Below, one piece after another: positions 25,228 through 33,558 of a stretch of DNA of 38,392 nucleotides (positions are counted from its first letter, which is position 1; each line of letters starts with the position of its first letter). The stretch comes from Pirellulaceae bacterium. GTDB lineage: Bacteria; Planctomycetota; Planctomycetia; Pirellulales; Thermoguttaceae. The stretch spans positions 1 to 38,392 of the forward strand of contig JAAYCB010000049.1 of NCBI GenBank assembly GCA_012744395.1, given 5' to 3'. The position numbers and the translations under genes were made by a program. The notes below the pieces were generated by a model that was given only the letters and a program-made list of their open reading frames with translations, did not search any database and was not told where the DNA came from.

Positions 25228-26016
25228 ATGGCCCCATCGCGCGATCTCCATAGGGCCCGACAGGCTTATCAACAGGGCGACGTGTCGGCAACCGTGGCGG
25301 CCCATTCGGCCGCGGCGGAGGAACAGCACCGACACGAGCATGGGCAGTACCTGAAGAGCGCTGTTTACGGCGGGCTCGACGGCATCGTGACCACGTTCGC
25401 CGTGGTCGCCGGCGTTGGCGGCGCGCAGCTCGGCGCGGCGGTCGTGCTGATTCTCGGCTTCGCCAACCTGGTTGCCGACGGCCTGTCGATGGCGGTGGGC
25501 GACTATTTGAGCACGAAGGCGGAATTGGAGTATCAGAAGGCCGAACGCCAACGCGAGCAGTGGGAGGTGGAAAATTACCCCGAAGGCGAGAAGCGGGAAC
25601 TCGTCGAACTCTACGTCGAGAAGGGCATGCCGGAGGACGACGCCAAGACGATCGCCGAGATCATCTCCCGCCACAAGGAGACGTGGATCGACGTGATGAT
25701 GGTCGAGGAACTGGGGATCGTCGCCTCCGGCGAGTCGCCGGTCAAGAACGCCGTGGTGACTTTCTTCGCGTTTGCGATCTTCGGCTTCGTGCCGCTGGCG
25801 GCCTTCGTTGCCGTACGGCTGGTTCCGCTGCTGGAGTTCGACGCGTTTACCGCCGCCAGCCTGCTGACCGCAATCACGCTCTTTGCCCTCGGTGCGATCA
25901 AGGTGCGGATCACCGGCAAGAACTGGTTCAAGTCGGGACTGGAGACTCTGCTTGTGGGCGGGCTGGCGGCGGCCGCCGCCTACGCCGTGGGCCGGTTGCT
26001 CGGAGGATTGGCTTAG
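25228..26016 (+). CDS. VIT1/CCC1-family membrane transporter
   Basis: This 262-residue protein is started at the ATG at 25228 (GGAG nine bases upstream). After a charged, His-containing N-terminus (EEQHRHEHG), the signature VYGGLDGIVTTFAVVAGV opens the first membrane helix. A second helix (AAVVLILGFANLVADGLSMAVGDY) leads to a charged cytosolic segment with Glu-rich helices (about 90-165; EKGMPEDDAKTIAEI) like the metal-binding domain of plant VIT1, then three more hydrophobic helices. Known members carry iron(II) or manganese out of the cytosol by proton antiport; the metal is not settled by sequence. The 3' end overlaps the DUF2752 gene on the other strand by four bases. Confidence 0.9.
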   Translation: MAPSRDLHRARQAYQQGDVSATVAAHSAAAEEQHRHEHGQYLKSAVYGGLDGIVTTFAVVAGVGGAQLGAAVVLILGFANLVADGLSMAVGDYLSTKAELEYQKAERQREQWEVENYPEGEKRELVELYVEKGMPEDDAKTIAEIISRHKETWIDVMMVEELGIVASGESPVKNAVVTFFAFAIFGFVPLAAFVAVRLVPLLEFDAFTAASLLTAITLFALGAIKVRITGKNWFKSGLETLLVGGLAAAAAYAVGRLLGGLA

Positions 26017-26447
26017 AATTCGACCACGAGCCGCAGCCCCCACTGCACGAAGACCGCCGCAACGAGCAGCCAGGGCAGAAGGCTGAGCGTCCAATGCTTC
26101 AACTCGATCTCTCCGCGCCGAAGCCGCCGGCACTGATACGTTCGGTAGGGGACCTGGGCTGCCAGCAGCAGGAACAGCACAACCCCGATCGGATGATAGG
26201 CCCACGCCTCGGCAAAGCGGCCGTGCGCCATCGCCACGAAGCAGCGCGTCAAGCCGCACCCCGGGCAATCGACGCCGAAATCACGTTTCATCCTGCAAAC
26301 ATCGGGCAGTTGCTTGCCGATCAGCGGCAGACGTATTGCGCCCGTCGGACCGGGGGCCGGCAGCACGACGCAGAACGCAAGCACCAGGAGAGAGACGGCC
26401 AGCCAGGCCTGCTGGCAGCCCAAGCGATCACGGGCCGCGCTCGGCAT
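26013..26447 (-). CDS. DUF2752 small membrane protein
   Basis: This 144-residue protein starts at the ATG at 26447, with GGAGGG five bases upstream. The signature is FGVDCPGCGLTRCFVAMAHG, a cysteine pair typical of DUF2752. It has three likely membrane segments: AWLAVSLLVLAFCVVLP, PIGVVLFLLLAAQV and LSLLPWLLVAAVFVQWG. Function is unknown for the family. The start lies inside the 3' end of the HEAT/TPR gene (20-base overlap), which strongly suggests translational coupling and a shared role. The 3' end overlaps the convergent VIT gene by four bases. Confidence 0.88.
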   Translation of the reverse strand: MPSAARDRLGCQQAWLAVSLLVLAFCVVLPAPGPTGAIRLPLIGKQLPDVCRMKRDFGVDCPGCGLTRCFVAMAHGRFAEAWAYHPIGVVLFLLLAAQVPYRTYQCRRLRRGEIELKHWTLSLLPWLLVAAVFVQWGLRLVVEF

Positions 26448-28074
26448 CGTTCCCTCCGGGCGGCTCGGCCTTCTGGCGGAACAGTTCGAGTTTCTGAGCG
26501 ATCAGGCCGGAGTAGGGCATGTACTCCGCCGCGAGCGACTGGTACTTGACCGCGTTGGGGTAATCGTTCAGCCCGTAGAAATAGACGTGGGCGAGCGTGT
26601 CGAGGTACGCGCCGTTTTCGGGGCCGAGTTCGACCGCGCGGCGGGCGTGCCGCAGGGCCGCGCTGATGTCCCCCGTCGTGTTGCCCACCAGCCAGGCGAA
26701 TTGATTGTGGGCGGCAGGATCGTCGGGGGTCTGCTCGGCCTGAAGCCGCAGCGACGCGGCCGCCCGTGCGATCAGCGCCGCGGTCTTCCCCCGCCGCTCG
26801 TCGCCCAGGTCGGTCAGGCGGTAGGCGGCGATCAAGGCGTCCAACTCCTCGGGATCATTCTTCAGCGCCTCGTCGAGGTGGTGGCGGTGCTGCTGGGCGT
26901 TCCCCTGCTGCAACGCCTCGCGCGCCCGCATGTAGTGCATCCGCGCGGCGATCTTCTCGGGGCTCGATTCGAGCAGGTCAAGACTCTGGAGCTTCTGTCT
27001 CTTCGCCAGTTGCAGGATCACGTCGAGCGCCTCGGCCGCCTCGCGGTCGCGGCCGGCGTCGTGGAGCGCCTCGGCCAGGCCGATCTGGGCAAAAGGCACG
27101 TATTCGTCGTATCCCATCGCACGGACGACCCGGTACTCGTCGACGGCCCAATCGACCTTGCCCCGCTGGCGGAAGAAATACGCCATGTCAAGATGGAACT
27201 CGATCGTCTCCTCGGCCAGTGCGGCAACCCGTTTCTGGCCCTCCTTGAAGTGTACTTCGGCGGCGGCCTGCCGGCCGGCTTGCGATTCCCAACAGGCCAG
27301 GTGGAACAGCAGCGAGGCGACCAGCCGCGGATCGGACCTGGCCGGGAATTGGCTGAGCAACTCAGCCTCGGCAGCTGCCAGCCGCCGCCACGCGTCGAGG
27401 CGCCCCTCCGGATCGTCGTCCAATTGCCGGTAGCAGCGCAGCCATTCGGCCGACGGCTGGCCGCTGAGTCTGAGCTCACCGTCGATCGCTTGCTTCATCC
27501 GCCGCCGCCCCTCGGCATGGACCGGCCAGCGGTTGATCACTTCCAGGGCGGCGAACTTTGCCAACAGGGGCGACTTCTCGATGTGGCAAAGCCGGCAGGC
27601 AGCCGCAGAGCCCTCGCCCTGGGGGAGCAAGAGCAGCGATTGAACCTTGCGGAGCCGCTCGCTGGAGGAGGCCGACCGGTAATCGGCGAGAATCGCGCGA
27701 ACTTGATCGGAATCTCCGTCGCGAACGGCCGGCACCTCGATCTTGCGAAGCAGGTAACGCGCCCGCGAGGCGATCTCCAAATCGGGGTCGTTCGCGGCCA
27801 CGGTCAGGGCGTTGAACGCCTCTTCGCCAATCTTGGCCAACTGCTCCTGGGCCCGATCCCTGGCCGTGAAATCGCGGTCGCCAAGCTGCTCGATCAGGCG
27901 ATGGATTTCCGCCTGGCGATCGGCCGCGGGCGTGGAATCGCCCTGCTTTTCCGCCCCGGCCGTGGTGACGACGAGCAACACGACGCTCACCGCCAGTGCG
28001 GCCGGTCCCGCCGGCGCTCCCAGGCAGCGGTTCTGGCAGCAAGGGTAAATTTTACGGATAATACACAGAGCCAC
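26428..28074 (-). CDS. Exported HEAT/TPR repeat protein with a CxxCH motif
   Basis: This 548-residue protein begins at GTG 28074 and has a signal-like segment (GPAALAVSVVLLVVTTAGAE). A HEAT-like part (about 55-115; IHRLIEQLGDRDFTARDRAQEQL) is followed at 160-164 by CRLCH, a canonical haem-c attachment pattern in a protein that should be exported. From about 235 to 530 come TPR-like helical pairs (VDEYRVVRAMGYDEYVPFAQIGLAEAL, HARRAVELGPENGAYLDTLAHVYFY). TPR and HEAT repeats usually bind other proteins. A single CxxCH may be chance, so haem binding is a suggestion. The DUF2752 gene overlaps its 3' end and is likely co-translated. Confidence 0.82.
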   Translation of the reverse strand: MALCIIRKIYPCCQNRCLGAPAGPAALAVSVVLLVVTTAGAEKQGDSTPAADRQAEIHRLIEQLGDRDFTARDRAQEQLAKIGEEAFNALTVAANDPDLEIASRARYLLRKIEVPAVRDGDSDQVRAILADYRSASSSERLRKVQSLLLLPQGEGSAAACRLCHIEKSPLLAKFAALEVINRWPVHAEGRRRMKQAIDGELRLSGQPSAEWLRCYRQLDDDPEGRLDAWRRLAAAEAELLSQFPARSDPRLVASLLFHLACWESQAGRQAAAEVHFKEGQKRVAALAEETIEFHLDMAYFFRQRGKVDWAVDEYRVVRAMGYDEYVPFAQIGLAEALHDAGRDREAAEALDVILQLAKRQKLQSLDLLESSPEKIAARMHYMRAREALQQGNAQQHRHHLDEALKNDPEELDALIAAYRLTDLGDERRGKTAALIARAAASLRLQAEQTPDDPAAHNQFAWLVGNTTGDISAALRHARRAVELGPENGAYLDTLAHVYFYGLNDYPNAVKYQSLAAEYMPYSGLIAQKLELFRQKAEPPGGNDAERGP

Positions 28075-28265
28075 TCGGGCACCCCGTTTTCCGATCGGTC
28101 ACACGCCGGCCCATCGCGTCAAGGCCATGCCAACCGCCCCGCCAGACGAGCAACGCTGGAGGTCGCCCGCTGCTTCAAGAATACCCCGCGTGATCCGTCT
28201 TGGGCAAGCGGGCAAGAAAGACTCAAGGGAGACCGCCCCCATCGGCCCGCACGAGGAATCAACGG
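28075..28265. other. Divergent spacer between TPR gene and metalloprotease relic
   Basis: These 191 bases separate the GTG of the HEAT/TPR gene and the ATG at 28266. I see no clear promoter, hairpin or repeat. Confidence 0.4.
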
Positions 28266-28800
28266 ATGTTGCGACGATTTCTGATCGGCTCGATTGCGGT
28301 GCTGAGCGTTCTCGGGGCGGTTTTCGCCTTCGCGCAAGACTGCGGCCCGGTGCCGCCCAAGGGCGCGACAGCCATCGGCGCGGCCGAGGCGGTTGGCACG
28401 GATCGTGCCGCCCCGCTCGGGGGCCAACCCGATCCCCGCAGCCGAACCAGCGTGACCAAGGCGAAACCGGCCGGAACAACTTCCGCCGATTTTACCCGGC
28501 AGTCGCCACCGGTGGAGGAACGCTGGTCCACGAGATCGTCCATCCCTTCATGGCTGCCGACTTTCCTCAGTGCCCCGCCTGGTTGAACAAGGGTCTCGGT
28601 TCGCTTGTCGAACAGTGCGGCATGGCAAAAGGGCGGATCCAGGGCTTCACAAATTGGCGGCTTGCCGGCTTGCAGGAGGCAATCGAGGGACGCGGCCTGC
28701 CCACGTTCGAGATGCTCTGCTCGACGAGTTCCGAAGAGTTTTACGACGATCCGAACGGCACGAACTACGCGTCTCAAACGATCCAGCACCGGCCTCGACC
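28266..28800 (+). pseudogene. Frameshifted remnant of an exported gluzincin-type metalloprotease
   Basis: An ATG at 28266 opens a signal peptide (LIGSIAVLSVLGAVFAFAQ) in one frame, which stays open to 28586 but loses sense. From about 28480 the second frame encodes a recognisable protease segment: ATGGGTLVHEIVHPFMAADF (HEIVH at 28529-28543), CPAWLNKGLGSLVEQC and GFTNWRLAGLQEAIEGRGLPTFEMLC. HExxH plus the downstream glutamate in GSLVEQC matches gluzincins; intact relatives read LNEGLGSL where this has LNKGLGSL. After NGTNYA near 28780 the likeness ends. No single frame joins the two parts, so this is a decayed gene; a sequencing frameshift is the alternative. It lies just upstream of the sigma factor gene. 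Confidence 0.7.
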
Positions 28801-28922
28801 CCCTTGTCGCGGGGGAGCTGTTCGGCTAGGTTCGGCTTTACGGGAATCAACCGGAGAAGACCGGGATCGTTCCCGCGAAGGACAACGATTTCCCTCGGTG
28901 AGTCGTCTGATTGGGCGAGCCA

Positions 28923-29477
28923 GTGAATTCTCGCGATCCATCCTCGAGTCTTGAACCGGCGGAGGAAAGCCGCTCCGTGTTGGAGCAGGCTTTTGCCCAG
29001 TGGCAGGATGAGTTGCTCGGTACCCTGTACTGCCTGCTCGGCAACCGAGAGGACGCCCAGGACGCCTACCAGGAGGTCTTCCTCCGCTGTTGGCGTCATA
29101 ACGAGCGGGTGGCGCGGATCGGCAACCTGAAGGCCTGGATCTTCCGTATTGCCCTGAATCTGGGCCGCGACCTTCGCGGTGCAACTTGGCGTCGGAGGCA
29201 CAAACCGCTGCCGGAGGACGAGGCGATCCTCGCCGCCAGGGCGAGCGATCGTTCCGGTGCGGAGACCAGCCGGCGGGAGAAGCTGGCCCTGGCGCGGCGC
29301 GGACTGTTGGACTTGCGCCCCGAAGAGCAAGAGGTGTTCCTGCTGTGGCAGAACGGAGAGATGACCTACGAAGAGATCGCCAAGGCGATGAATATTCCCG
29401 TCGGCGCCGCAAAGAACCGCATGAGCCGTGCGCTGCAAAAGCTGCGCGCGGCCCTTGTCCCCGAGTCGGCGGACTGA
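28923..29477 (+). CDS. ECF-type RNA polymerase sigma factor
   Basis: This 184-residue protein starts best at GTG 28923 (MNSRDPSSS after initiation), though TTG 28911 is possible; neither has a strong ribosome site. Region 2 is at about 25-95 (LLGTLYCLLGNREDAQDAYQEVFLRCWRH, then LKAWIFRIALNLGRDLRR-like), region 4 at about 120-180 (LDLRPEEQEVFLLWQNGEMTYEEIAKAMNIPVGAAKNRMSRAL). There is no region 3, as expected for group IV sigma factors. ECF factors direct RNA polymerase to a small regulon and are usually held by an anti-sigma factor encoded next door. The next gene starts 24 bases later and begins with an anti-sigma-like domain. No autoregulated promoter could be identified upstream. Confidence 0.93.
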   Translation: MNSRDPSSSLEPAEESRSVLEQAFAQWQDELLGTLYCLLGNREDAQDAYQEVFLRCWRHNERVARIGNLKAWIFRIALNLGRDLRGATWRRRHKPLPEDEAILAARASDRSGAETSRREKLALARRGLLDLRPEEQEVFLLWQNGEMTYEEIAKAMNIPVGAAKNRMSRALQKLRAALVPESAD

Positions 29478-29501
29478 AGACAACACCATGGACCTCGAGA
29501 A

Positions 29502-32360
29502 ATGCCGCCTGATCCCGATATTCAAGATCGGATGTTGGAGTTGATCTACGGGCTGCTGGCCGACAACGAGGCGGAACGGTTCCGCACCGAGATCGGCAGC
29601 GACGCGGAACTTGCCCGCCTTTATGAACAACTCCGCGAAACGGCGGCAATCCTTGGGGATGCCGCGCGCTTGCAGTCGCCAAGGCTTGCGTTCGCGCGGC
29701 CGCCGGCGGCCGCGCCGGCCGGCGGCGAGCCTCCCCCGGCGTGGCGGATCGTGGAGGCAGCCGATCCTCCTCCGTGGTCGCGCGGGGCCTATTGGGCGGT
29801 TACCGCCGCCGCCACAGTCCTGATCCTCCTCTCCGCCTTTGGCTGGAACCGGCATCGCGCGCAGACGGCCGACGCGAGCGGCGAACAATTGCGGCTCCGC
29901 GTGACGGGGCCAGCGTTGATCCACGCGAAGGTCGATCAACGCTACACGGTTTCCACCCTCTCGGCCACGGGGCGGCCGATTCCCGCCAAGGTCAGTTTTG
30001 CCCTGGTTTCACCCGCCGGTTCGCGCCTCTTGGCCCACACCGAGCAGACCGACGAGGGGGGCAAGCTCCAGGTGACCATCCCCGCCGAACTGGACCTGCC
30101 CGAGGAGGTCCGGTTGGAGATCATCGCCGACACCGGCAGGGCCCGCGAGTCGGCCGAAAGCCGCCTGTTCGTCTTGCAGCCCGGGCTGGCGACTTTCGTC
30201 AGCGTCGACAAGCCCAGTTATCGGCCCGGCGAGACGGTCCGCTACCGGTCGGTCACGCTGTCGCGATACCACCTGGCGGTTGCCGAACCCACCGCCCTGG
30301 AGTTCGAAGTCGTCGACCCGCTCGGCCGGCCGATGGCACGCTTCGGGAGCGATGCGGCCCGCGAGGGCGTTCTCTCCGGGAGCTTCGAACTGCCCTCCGG
30401 GGCGGACGAGGGCCGCTATACGCTCGTCGCACGGGCCAGCGGCGCTGGCGCCGCACGGTGTCCGTTCCGCGTCGAGCGGCAAGCCACGGCGGCGCTGCGC
30501 GCCGAACTGGATTTCGCCCAGACTGGATATGGTCCCGGAGCCGAGGTCTGGGCAGCGCTGAAGGCCACCCGGCCCGGCGCCGCGCCGGCCAGCGGCGCCA
30601 AGGTCGAAGTCGAAGCCACCGTCGACGGCGAGCGGGTTTATCAACAGTCGACGTCGCTCGGGACTGCCGGCGATCTGGCGATCCGCTTCCAGTTGCCAGG
30701 CCAAATCGAGCGCGGCGAAGGCCAGCTGACCGCGACGATCGACGATCGCGGGGCGAGCGAGCGGATCACCGCGGAGATACCGATCCAGACCGGCAGGCTG
30801 GCCGTCCGCTTCTTCCCCGAAGGAGGCGCGTTGGCCGCCGCCGGGGAGAACCGGGTGTACTTCACCGCGCGCGACGCGCTCGGGCGGCCGGTGGACCTGA
30901 AAGGTTGGATTGTGGACGACAGCGGCGCCTATCATGCCGCGGTTGAAACCGTCCAAGGCGGCCGCGGCCTGTTTCGCCTCACCCCGGAGGTCGGCAAGCG
31001 ATACCGGCTGCTTGTGGAAGAGCCGACAGGCGCCGAGATCGCGGCCCAGTTGCCGCTCGTCTCGCCGAGCCAGAGAATCGTCCTCAACACCGGATCGAAC
31101 GTCGTTGCCCCAGCCGCGCCGCTTGAATTCAACGTCCGCGCGGCCGAGGCGGGGCTGCCACTGGTGGCCAGAGCAACGTGCGGCGGCGTCGAGGTCGGGC
31201 ATGCCGCGTTCTTGACGAAAGCGCCCGAAAAACTCGGAACCAAGATGGCAGCCCACGCCGTGGCGATTCGGCTGCCGAACGATGCCGCCGGCGTGATCCG
31301 GCTGACGATCTTCGACTACGGGACAAGCCCACCGCGACCTCTGGCGGAGCGACTTGTCTACCGGCGACCGTCGCGAAAGCTCCTGGTCGGCATCAAGCCG
31401 GGCGGCAAAACCTGCGCCCGCGGCGATCGCTGCCGCCTCGATATTGCCATCACCGACGAGCATGGGAAGCCGGTCCGCGGCATCCTCGGTGTATCGGTGA
31501 TCGATCCAGAGGCGTTTGGTTCCGCTGAGCATCCGCCGGCAATGGCTACCCAGTTTCTGTTGCGCGAGGCGGTCGATCGCCTGGAACCTTGGGACAATCC
31601 CGACTTCTTGTTGAGCCAGTCGCCGGAGGCGGAAGTGGCGCTGGACCTGCTCTTGGGGACCGGGGGCGAAACACCGCCTCCCGAACGATTGGCCGGCACG
31701 ATCGGCCAGCCCGATGGCGAGACAGCGGCGCCGGAGCGCCGCGGGTGGCGATCGGAAATCCAGCCACCGTTGATGTTGGACAATCTGGCAGCGCTGAAAC
31801 GCCGCGCTGGCGAGCAGCCTGCGGGCGGCGCGGCGCGCAACCGCTTGGCGGCCGACATTCTCCTGGCGTTGGTGGTCCTGGGCGGAGCGGGCCTGCTGGT
31901 CCTGGTGGCAATGCTCAGCCTGCTGCGAATCGCCAGCGGAATCCGGCTCTGGACGCCGACCATCCTGGCGGCCGCGGCAAGCCTGTTCGTCGGATTGCTG
32001 CTTGTCGGGCCGGGACAGGCGCCGATGCGAGCCGTCGCGTTTCTCCCTTACCAAGCCGAAAAGCCTGGCGAAAGCCTGGCTGACAAGACGGATCCTCGTG
32101 AAGACAGCGGGCAAGCCACCAGGCAAGTCGCGGACGATTCCTCGATGATTGCGGCCGAACCCCAGCCCAAGCCAACCGGATGGGAATATTGGTCCCCGCT
32201 GCTGCGAACCGACGAGCAAGGCCGAGCGACGGTGGAGTTGGATCTGCCGGCGTCGCTCGCTCGGGCGCGGGTTGTCATCGACGCCCACGGTGCCGGGCGG
32301 ATCGGCTCGGAGACCCACATGATCTCCTTGAAACGGCCCGACGAGCCCGGCCAGCGCTGA
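29502..32360 (+). CDS. Anti-sigma-like membrane protein fused to macroglobulin-like domains
   Basis: This 952-residue protein (ATG 29502) appears to begin in the cytoplasm: residues 1-60 (MLELIYGLLADNEAERFRTE, ELARLYEQLRETAAIL) look like the helical sigma-binding part of zinc-free anti-sigma factors. A membrane helix at about 97-116 (AVTAAATVLILLSAFGW) leads to about 660 periplasmic residues of repeated beta-sandwich sequence with MG2-like motifs (VSVDKPSYRPGETVRYRSVT; FFPEGGALAAAGENRVYF; DEHGKPVRGILGVSVIDPEA). Two helices follow at about 784-806 and 820-837. The periplasmic end (WEYWSPLLRTDEQGRATVELDLP) resembles the segment of bacterial alpha-2-macroglobulins before their thioester region, which is absent. 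It follows the ECF sigma gene by 24 bases. The anti-sigma role is inferred from position and N-terminus. Confidence 0.78.
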   Translation: MPPDPDIQDRMLELIYGLLADNEAERFRTEIGSDAELARLYEQLRETAAILGDAARLQSPRLAFARPPAAAPAGGEPPPAWRIVEAADPPPWSRGAYWAVTAAATVLILLSAFGWNRHRAQTADASGEQLRLRVTGPALIHAKVDQRYTVSTLSATGRPIPAKVSFALVSPAGSRLLAHTEQTDEGGKLQVTIPAELDLPEEVRLEIIADTGRARESAESRLFVLQPGLATFVSVDKPSYRPGETVRYRSVTLSRYHLAVAEPTALEFEVVDPLGRPMARFGSDAAREGVLSGSFELPSGADEGRYTLVARASGAGAARCPFRVERQATAALRAELDFAQTGYGPGAEVWAALKATRPGAAPASGAKVEVEATVDGERVYQQSTSLGTAGDLAIRFQLPGQIERGEGQLTATIDDRGASERITAEIPIQTGRLAVRFFPEGGALAAAGENRVYFTARDALGRPVDLKGWIVDDSGAYHAAVETVQGGRGLFRLTPEVGKRYRLLVEEPTGAEIAAQLPLVSPSQRIVLNTGSNVVAPAAPLEFNVRAAEAGLPLVARATCGGVEVGHAAFLTKAPEKLGTKMAAHAVAIRLPNDAAGVIRLTIFDYGTSPPRPLAERLVYRRPSRKLLVGIKPGGKTCARGDRCRLDIAITDEHGKPVRGILGVSVIDPEAFGSAEHPPAMATQFLLREAVDRLEPWDNPDFLLSQSPEAEVALDLLLGTGGETPPPERLAGTIGQPDGETAAPERRGWRSEIQPPLMLDNLAALKRRAGEQPAGGAARNRLAADILLALVVLGGAGLLVLVAMLSLLRIASGIRLWTPTILAAAASLFVGLLLVGPGQAPMRAVAFLPYQAEKPGESLADKTDPREDSGQATRQVADDSSMIAAEPQPKPTGWEYWSPLLRTDEQGRATVELDLPASLARARVVIDAHGAGRIGSETHMISLKRPDEPGQR

Positions 32361-32425
32361 CCGGCAATCCAATCGGTTCGACATCGCCCCCGGAAACGGG
32401 TAGAATCCTCCGGGAGGGCCAAATC

Positions 32426-33154
32426 ATGGTGCCGCTGCGGGTTGCCCTGCTGGCGTTGATCGGTGGATCGCTTTCCGCCGCTGCCGAAATCACGGCCGCG
32501 ATGCCGCCGACCGCAACCGCTTCCACCGCCGGGCAGCCAGCCGATCCGCCCGCGGCAACGTCGGGCGGCGGGAATGCGCCACCAGCGGCCAGCGGTTCGC
32601 CGCGCAGCGGCCGCGAACTGCTCGCGGCGGTTCGCGAGGCCCTTCCGCGCCTGGCCGCGCCGGAGGACAGCCAGGCCGAAGAGGCGGCCCGCGAGTTGCT
32701 CGTGCTCTACAACCAGCTGAAGTGCGACACGGCCATGGCCGGCGTGCAGCGCGACCGCTACACGGCCAAAGTCCGCAGCCGGCTCCATGCGCTCAGCGGC
32801 CAGATCAGCAAGCGGCTCGCGAGCAACAGGCGGCTCGCCGGCCCGCCAGGGCGCGGACCGACCCGCGGACAGCCAGCAGCCGACGACTATCTCGCCCAGC
32901 GCGGCCGACCGGCCCCCGCGATGCCCTCGCCCGGCGCGCCGCCACGCCGAGCGGCAGCGGCTGGCGACGACCACGGCGCGGCATTGGTCGAACTGATCCA
33001 GAAAACCATCGCGCCGGCTTCCTGGGACATCAACGGCGGCCTGGGCACCATCCATTACTGGCGGCCCGGCCGGGCCCTGGTCGTCCGCCAGACCGACTCC
33101 GTTCACGAGCAAGTCAGCGACGTGCTGCGGCAACTCGAGCGGGCTAACCGCTGA
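32426..33154 (+). CDS. Exported protein with secretin N-domain-like C-terminus
   Basis: This 242-residue protein starts at the ATG at 32426, eight bases after GGGAGG; the frame extends upstream to 32180 but only over the 3' end of the previous gene. A signal peptide (VALLALIGGSLSAAAE) precedes an Ala/Pro/Gly-rich linker, a helical segment (LLAAVREALPRLAAPEDSQAEEAARELL, about 68-100), a second low-complexity linker, and a conserved-looking end (about 187-242): LVELIQKTIAPASWD, GGLGTIHYWRPGRALVVRQT, VHEQVSDVLRQL. That pattern is one I associate with secretin N-domains and with many planctomycete secreted proteins. It lies 66 bases after the macroglobulin-like gene on the same strand and is probably in the same operon. 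Function is unknown. Confidence 0.75.
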   Translation: MVPLRVALLALIGGSLSAAAEITAAMPPTATASTAGQPADPPAATSGGGNAPPAASGSPRSGRELLAAVREALPRLAAPEDSQAEEAARELLVLYNQLKCDTAMAGVQRDRYTAKVRSRLHALSGQISKRLASNRRLAGPPGRGPTRGQPAADDYLAQRGRPAPAMPSPGAPPRRAAAAGDDHGAALVELIQKTIAPASWDINGGLGTIHYWRPGRALVVRQTDSVHEQVSDVLRQLERANR

Positions 33155-33288
33155 AGAAACGGCTCAGGGATCCGCCGCCCGGACCGCTCCCCCGATCCAC
33201 CATTGCAGGCATCGACGCAAGCCGCAAACGATCACGTCAAGCACGCCAAGCCACTTCTGGGCGGGTTCAGAATACCCCTTTATCCAGG

Positions 33289-33513
33289 TTATTCACCGGC
33301 AGTCGTGATCGGCGTGACGTCGATCTCGATGGGCAAGCCCGGTTCGGCGCCGTCGAGACCCGCAGTCGTGATCGGGCTGAGATCGCCCGCACCGGTCGTA
33401 CTTACGTTATATACACCGTGGACATCCTCGGAAGCGGGGGGGGTACATCCCGCCACGGGGAGAATCGCCAAGGCCGCCAGGCAAACCAACGAACACAGAG
33501 AACGGGTCATCAT
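33289..33513 (-). CDS. Small predicted lipoprotein with PITTAG repeat
   Basis: I do not recognise this 74-residue protein. Several starts are packed together (GTG 33522, ATG 33519, 33513, 33510); ATG 33513 is best placed, eight bases after GAGAGG. The N-terminus MMTRSLCSLVCLAALAILPVAGC is a lipoprotein signal with a lipobox (LPVAGC), so the mature protein should be lipid-anchored at Cys. The mature 50 residues hold two copies of PITTAG, in DLSPITTAGLD and DVTPITTAGE, encoded by a 14-base repeat (GCAGTCGTGATCGG on the plus strand, 33299 and 33362). A possible promoter lies upstream at 33559-33587. It stands between the sigma-factor operon and the GH99-like operon, on the opposite strand to both. 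Confidence 0.6.
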   Translation of the reverse strand: MMTRSLCSLVCLAALAILPVAGCTPPASEDVHGVYNVSTTGAGDLSPITTAGLDGAEPGLPIEIDVTPITTAGE

Positions 33514-33558
33514 CAACATCACCTCTCTCAGACAGGAGCCGAGTTGTCACAAACGTTC

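Noticed and set aside
29502-32360. Full alpha-2-macroglobulin with thioester
   Set aside because: No CxEQ motif and no thioester or receptor-binding domain before the stop.
30009-32384. Open frame of 791 codons on the minus strand
   Set aside because: Antisense shadow of the macroglobulin-like gene; no signal, domain or ribosome site.
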